Below, one piece after another: positions 58,063-64,000 of a stretch of 64,000 nucleotides of DNA. A program made the position numbers and the translations under genes. Position 1 is the first letter of the stretch. Each line of letters opens with the position of its first letter. The notes under the pieces are model-generated. The model was not told where the DNA came from. It saw only the letters and a program-made list of their open reading frames with translations, and searched no databases. This DNA is from Pohlia nutans (taxonomy: Eukaryota > Streptophyta > Bryopsida > Bryales > Mniaceae). Where the stretch lies: the NCBI GenBank assembly GCA_022496805.1, contig CM040101.1, forward strand, positions 9,860,501-9,924,500. Reading direction: 5' to 3'.

Positions 58063-59896
58063 AAGGAATGTTATTCCATTCCCAACCCCAATTTTGTTCT
58101 CTATAGTCTCTTTGAGATCCCTTTCCAACTCCGTATCCAAATGCATTGGCCAATGAAGTTCTTGTTTTTGGGTCATGTATAGCACCTCAGGGTTACTTTT
58201 GTCGGCCATTTATTCGGGCCCACAGGCAGTCAGATTAAAGAAGTCAAGGTGCAATTACCGAGCATAATTTGGCAACACACTTGCCAATGACCCTGTAAGG
58301 GTAAAGAGTTGGCATCCATGCATGTACTGTACCTATGAACCCCCAAAAAATCCCTCGATCTTGTCATACAAATTCTATCAACAAAGTTTTACTTTGGGCA
58401 AATACACAAACATGCTCGAGGAACTCTGTTATGATTCTTACCGCAATGTCACTAGGCAGAGCCTGCTTGACACACCATCACAAGGCGCATGAAACTGTAC
58501 TGCCAGAGAAGGATGTACTCCAAATCTTCTGTGGAGACAAATGAAGACTGTAGATAAATCAAAAACATTTGTTGCGATAACAATACAAACGCACAGCAGC
58601 AATTGCTCTAGAGCAACCCACACTAAATGTCTACCTTACCACCACCTATCTAAAATTTACAACCTGCACTGCAATCCTGAGTCACATCTTCCTCTGAACC
58701 TCGCAGGATGCAATGACAAGAAATATGATCAATATGCTCAAAACCCCCTTTTGCAGAGCTTGGCAATGGCAAACCCGCAGCCCTAGTGTATCTTTTCGAA
58801 AAGGACCTCGTGTGGATCCAATAAGTGATGACAACTCAACTACCTCTTGATCCTGTAGCACGAGACTATGTTTATGCATTTTGTTCATCCAGCTCAATAT
58901 GCTTCTCCTATGCTTCTCCTGCATTCAAAAGACCAGTTCAAGCGTTCTACATACAAATCGGGAATATTATTGATGAAAAGGAGGGATGTCAGACCTCGCA
59001 ATTCCTGCTCCACGATTGGCACAATGAGATTTAAAGTAGTCGCCCCCTCATAGAGTTTTGGAAAGTCATTTTGAAATTGCCTTCTTCTGCAGGCCAGCTT
59101 TGTCATCCCCTAATCTCCTCCCTTTGTCTGCAAATCACCACTCTATTCGTTTTCCCTGGAAGTATGTCAATTGGCAAGTAGAGTTTTGGCAGGCTCGCCT
59201 CAAAGGTGAAAGCGGGTACCTTGAATTGCACTTTTCTGTCAAGGCAGTGTGAACTGCGGCTGTCTTGAACGAAGAACCGTTCAGATGCTCCACCAAGGTA
59301 CTCTCCTTCTATACATTCGACTACTCCTGAGCCCGGCTTTGAGTCAAAAGCCCAAGTGAGAAATTTATTGAAGGGGAGTGGGCCTTAAATCGTCCAGTAA
59401 AACTCTCAAGAATCGACGAGAATTCAACTCCAATTCACCTCCGTCATCGATTCCGGCCCCAAGGAGACCTAAGGATCCACCCCTGCTAAGCATTGATCGA
59501 TGTATCTTTTGCACCGACTATTTTTGTCTCCCACAAATTTCAAAACATCCATTGCCATCTGTCAGAGAAAACACGTGTCACCTCGTTTGAACCAGATTGG
59601 GAAACGTGATCATGAACGGTGTCTCATCACGATGAGCTTCCCGTACAGATCAAGCATCATACTTTAACCCCTCAGTGCCTGAACTAGAACAGGAAGTTCA
59701 CTTTGAAAGCTCATAGCCAATTTTATCAACTTACAAAACAAATTTTTACCATTAAAAAATGTAAGGCGTGGTTTCTTCTTTACAGTGGTAAATTTTGCTA
59801 CCTTCCTAATGATTCATTTAGGTTTAATGAAATCACAGCTTGTATGGTCAAAAATGTTACAGCCATGAGACAAGGACAGAGACGGGAAGAACTTAC
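58063..59896 (-). other. 3' region of the armadillo gene, end unresolved
   Basis: After the GAA|GTAAGT donor at 59897 at least one more exon is needed. Candidates on the minus strand: an exon from acceptor CAAAG|CTGGCC at 59104, phase-compatible and open for about 68 codons to 58894, or the alternative acceptor CTGCAG|AAG just inside it, which gives a six-residue tail. TTAA 59664-59667 followed by CCCCTCAGTGCC marks a one-ended TTAA element in this stretch. Confidence 0.35.
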
Positions 59897-62800
59897 TTCG
59901 TTACAGTGCTGCACAGTGCGCAAAGCAATGAGGGCATCGATACAACCTTTCTCTAAAATAGCAAGGCATACTCTTGCTGTTGGCCCATACATGGCCAATA
60001 GCTTCATCAGAACAGCAGCTTGCCATCTGATCCTGCTTGTTTCACCACAAAATATTATTTCATTCAGCGCTAGAAGTATGTCGCATTCATAGATTGCTTC
60101 GCAGGCAGCTTTACGAAACTGTGGATCTTTGGCAACCGCTGTCTGCTTACCATCCCCGTTCCCCACAAACAAAGTCTTTTAAAACTGTCAATCCGGTGTT
60201 GAATGACCAAACAGGGATATTGTGATTTCTAATTAGATTCTTTCTCTGTGGTCTGAAGACCAGGCCAAAACTCAATACTACCAATAGGAAACAATAGGAA
60301 ACATCATGACCAAATGGCGGGACTAAATTATGACAAGCTAACTGACTACATCAGCCACAACAGATAGATAATGCATACTAAGGCCCCGCCCGCACCAAGT
60401 AGCGGCTTTAGCTATCTGGAATAAGTTCACGGGTGCCCGCACTGGCAAAGTAGCGTCAATTAGCAAATTGGTGCTAATTCCCGCTAACTAACTGGCGCTG
60501 GGTTTACATTCATTCCCATCAATTAACTCAACTCCCCAATTTTGGACAAGTAAAATAATTGTTCCCATACCAATGGTTTGAGTCGTAACTCCGCCTGCAC
60601 CTACCAAGTAGCTGCAGTTAACTAACTAAAACTCTAATCCCCCATTATTTACCTTATGAGTACGGGCAGATAGGAGAATAGTTAAGTTCCAGGTAGCTAA
60701 CAGGCCTTAAGGTACCATCTAGCTAATTGGTGTTACTTGGTTGGTGCGGGCGGGGTCTAAGTCATTTGATACTTCAGTCTAAATGCAGAGAGGACTGGGC
60801 AACTGAAAGATTGTGATGCAAAACAAAGTGTAGCAGTCACCTCAAAGAACGAAGATGGCAGAATATGGAGTCCAAGAGAGCAATTAAGGTTAGGATCACT
60901 GTGAAGTGAGCAGCGAGTTATGAAGATCGATTACCAGTATGATGGTAACACTCGAAACACTCGCTCTTCCTAAGGCATCATCAGCTCTTGCAAAGGCATC
61001 GACCTTCAAAATAGCAACTAGATGTTTAATTCCTCCTCCTTTGAGAAATGTTTGTTTTCCTCTGGGGTCATCCAAAAACTTCTCGAGTGCTTTTACAGCA
61101 AGCTCAGTCACAATCGGCATGGGACGCTTTAGGACACCCAGTAGCACATTTACAGCACCTTCTTCTGCTAGAGCGGATGACCCTGAATGCAAGTAAAATA
61201 CCATTAGCGCAAGCCTCATAACAAAAGACTACTGTCCAGGTATCCTAACGTCACTTTGTGAGTTTACACCATTGCGAACTCCTCCTGATACTTATTGCTG
61301 CAACAAAGACTTGAGAAGCGACCAGTGAATAAATCAGTTCTCCAGTTTAGCCTCGTGTTACCATACCGCAATGCCATTGTCCTCACCATAAAGTCAGTGT
61401 AGAAACAAAATTCACCAATATGGAGCTGCTTTTTTGTAATGCACTCGTATGCAAATCCAATCTTGTTCCACTTCCCTAAGTATCAGGAAATTATGGTTTA
61501 TCTTAATCACATAACATAATAACCCTACAACAAATAATGTACTCGCCCATTGAATCAGCAGGAGTTTTGAGGATTATTATTCTGCTGCAGTCTCCAAATT
61601 GAATACCCTCAAAAAGAACGGGGAGATAGCCTACCTGCAAGACTTAAATTCCTGATAAGTACAAGCGCATCCTTCATGCTTTCCGTTCGCCTGCTAAATT
61701 CGTCTGATTTAACAAGAGTTAACACCTTTTCACCAACTCCGATCTCCATAAAAGATTGCCTTATCCTCTTGGCACCATAAGTCTCAGCTCCGTTTAGGGT
61801 TTCGTCAGAGCTCATCTCCGAGAGGATTTTCAGCACCAGACCCTGTACCAATATGCATCAGCAATTATGCTTTTATCCATCTATACAAAGCAACACACCT
61901 GACGTACTGAATAACGATTACCCTCAAAATCATCCATTCATACAGTATGAGCGAATTGATACTGTCATTCAAGGACTTCCACGGCAAAATATAATTTCCT
62001 TAGACGCCCTTGTTTCTAACGTCGTAATATAACCACGTCATTCTTAACTGATAGCCGAAGGTTAGGCTTTAAATTTGCTATAATTTTTCTCGACATATCA
62101 ATGATAAGATTCCGACTTAGCACAAGGGGTATTCTAAGGGATACTAAACAAATAACAGGACTTATTATGCACACATAATGCTGATCTTCTCTACAAACCA
62201 CTTTGATCAGAAAACTGTACATATTTACGCAAGAGTAAGAAAAGTGACATCTATGATGTTCAAACCAGAGCCAGAATAGGTACTTGATTGGACTGCACTT
62301 TAAAGCTATTAGAGAAAAATCTAATGTCGACAAAGAATTTTATCTGTAAAGTCTATATATGTTGGCGAAAGAGTTACTGGATTCAAATGGACTATCCACC
62401 TTGATCATCAAAACATAGTTTGAATGGTACAAGAGACTCTTGGACGCAAAAACAAGAAGTGAAAATTGAGGTGTCAATCGGTACCTTCTTAGCTTTACAA
62501 GACAGCTAAATAAACAAACTTCTTCGGGATAGTCAGTACGAGGAATTTTCTAGCTAAATTAAAATTCAGAAAGAGAATCTAACCTGAATTTCAGTATCCG
62601 TTTCTGAGAGATGTTCAGCGAGAGTCACATGGCCTCGAGATTCATGAATAAATTTCTTCCCCTTCGTCTCAGCTGCAATAGCTGCTAGAGCCTGAAGGAC
62701 CTCCTTGATGTGGTCCGGGTCAAAGGGATCAAGATATTTGAGCAGAAGATGGCAGTTCTCTGCGATTTTTGTTTGTCGCGTTAAATCCTCTCCACGATGA

Positions 62801-63900
62801 AGAAGAGGATACAATCTTGCAATAATTGATGCAGCTGCGTCCTTCCCCAAACGATCGGGACAATGCTCCAGAAGCATCAACAATGCTGAGACACTAGAAG
62901 ATTCTGAATAGATCTGGTTCAGTCCCTCATCAATGGAGGAAATGCGAGCCAAGCCAAGAGCTATGTCAGTGCAAGCAAACCTCCCATCAATGCTTCCCAA
63001 AGCAGTTGCCACAAACCCACTCTCCAGAATTTTTTCAGTGGTATTGGTATTTTTTATAAGCTCCAGTAAGCCTTGTGCAGCTTTTTCCTTGCAAATCTTC
63101 TCTTGAAGGGATATTAAGAGAAACCTATGACCATCAGCATCTATTATAGCGTCCTGCAATAAACCAAGGGAAAAAAAGACGATAACTTCAACACCTTCAT
63201 TTTCAGATTGGTCGAGAGTGAACAAAGGAACTTGAACTACCAGAAATTGACTGTCAAAACTGATTTGGTAGTTTATGGAATTAAGAGAGAAAGCACTACC
63301 TATGTAACTGAATGCACGGAAAACTATATGTCAAAGGCAGTTGGACTTTCTTATTTATTTTCAAACTGACTTGAAAACCTTGCCTATTTATTTTCCAGTT
63401 GGCTTTTCACAAGGGCAAGGGTGCACCTGAAAGGTTTCCCCGTCTCTGCAGAACAGAACCAACGTGGCAGTCAGCAACTCCTTGAATTTGTTTCTGCCAT
63501 GATCCCTCACATACTTGACAAGGATATCGAGACCACGCAGACTGGGATCTGCGATACGATTTCGGACGCTGTGATCTTCTTTGGCCATCTCGAGAAGTGC
63601 AGAGGCACTCTTCTGACTACCCGGACTGTCAGGTTCTCTGTCCAACAAGTTCAGTGTAGCCTCCAATGCTCCTTCTGTCTTTAAAAACTTATCAGCACTA
63701 ATAGCTGCATTATCTCTTACCATCAATTCAAGAAGTCCAACGGCTGCATTCGTCACATCACTATGCCCCTCGTGAATAAGAAAATCGAGGATGGTCTGAA
63801 GTGGCAACTGGCCAACCGGAATCGCCATACTTCGAGGTAAAGCTTGCAAGGCAACCAATGCATCCTGTCTACAATCGAGATCCGGATCTTCCAACAATGC
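59897..63900 (-). CDS. Armadillo-repeat protein, 5' end beyond the window
   Basis: Five exons seen on the minus strand: 63900-63427, 63153-62584, 61842-61635, 61182-60935 and 60175-59897, together 593 codons in one continuous phase. The 5' part lies past 64000; 63901-64000 is intron. The protein is almost entirely alpha-helical ARM/HEAT-like repeats, for example DVTNAAVGLLELMVRDN, KSASALLEMAKED, KEKAAQGLLELIKNT, IKEVLQALAAIAAETKGKK, SMKDALVLIRNLSLAG, VTELAVKALEKFLDDPRGK and IRWQAAVLMKLLAMYGPTAR. There is no catalytic motif, so a protein-protein scaffold is likely. Splice sites are consensus, e.g. TTTCAG|GTGCAC, GATTGCAG|GCA, GAA|GTAAGT. The exact subfamily is not recognised and the C-terminal exon is uncertain. 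Confidence 0.82.
60382..60757. mobile_element. GC-rich-terminus MITE in an intron of the armadillo gene
   Basis: Left end GGCCCCGCCCGCACCAAGTA; right end read inward GACCCCGCCCGCACCAACCA. Flanks are TAA (60379-60381 and 60758-60760), or CTAAG if counted wider. TAA fits a PIF/Harbinger Tourist-type MITE. 376 bp. Confidence 0.75.
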
Positions 63901-64000
63901 CTGCAATCAAAGAGAGAAACTGCCTACATCACCACCAAATAAGCAAGCAGGAGCCCGACAAAACTTTGATTCATCCAAACAAGCAAGTGATTATAACTGA

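Overview
The window comes from a land-plant nuclear genome. The evidence is spliced genes with consensus GT-AG introns, plant-type protein families (an AN1/C2H2 stress-associated protein, a DHHC S-acyltransferase of the plant PAT19-22 type, a small cysteine-rich metallothionein), a Ty1/copia retrotransposon and many MITEs. Intergenic DNA is very AT-rich and exons are much more GC-rich. A seed-free lineage (bryophyte, lycophyte or fern) is possible, but this rests only on overall impression.

Layout. 1-3460 holds one 1.2-kb TTAA-flanked element and no convincing gene. At 3461-9326 a zinc-ribbon-like host gene on the minus strand is split by a young copia insertion (3549-8703; TSD GATCA; LTRs 290/285 bp differing by two substitutions and two small indels). 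10.5-20 kb is repeat-rich intergenic DNA. 20056-22323 (-) is a three-exon SAP11-like gene. 23-28 kb is repeats. 28424-30286 (+) is a three-exon, 116-residue protein resembling SVIP, with a myristoylation-type N-terminus and a VCP-interacting motif. 31771-32559 (+) is a three-exon metallothionein of 61 residues. 33-38 kb is nested transposons. 38817-45738 (-) is an eleven-exon DHHC S-acyltransferase of about 706 residues with a GC-AG first intron. 46-58 kb is repeats, including a long foldback. 59897 to the right edge (-) is an armadillo-repeat gene that is incomplete at its 5' end.

The main unexplained signal is a population of at least twelve two-ended elements, plus several one-ended relics. 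All are bounded by TTAA and begin CCCTAAA or CCCCTAAA. They belong to several sequence families with unrelated interiors. They share the 4-bp target, a 10-17 bp terminal inverted repeat and, in many copies, a short palindrome about 10-30 bp inside the terminus. Two dispersed-repeat pairs in this window provide related empty sites with a single TTAA (or TCAA), which supports true transposition. The TTAA target and CCC start resemble piggyBac, which is not a usual plant superfamily; no transposase gene is in the window.

Other points: the copia element has a primer-binding site matching the anticodon region of initiator tRNA-Met rather than a tRNA 3' end. Its polyprotein frame is broken by four in-frame TAA codons and one deletion, although the insertion is young. 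All gene models were built by eye from splice consensus and protein family knowledge; no searches were run.
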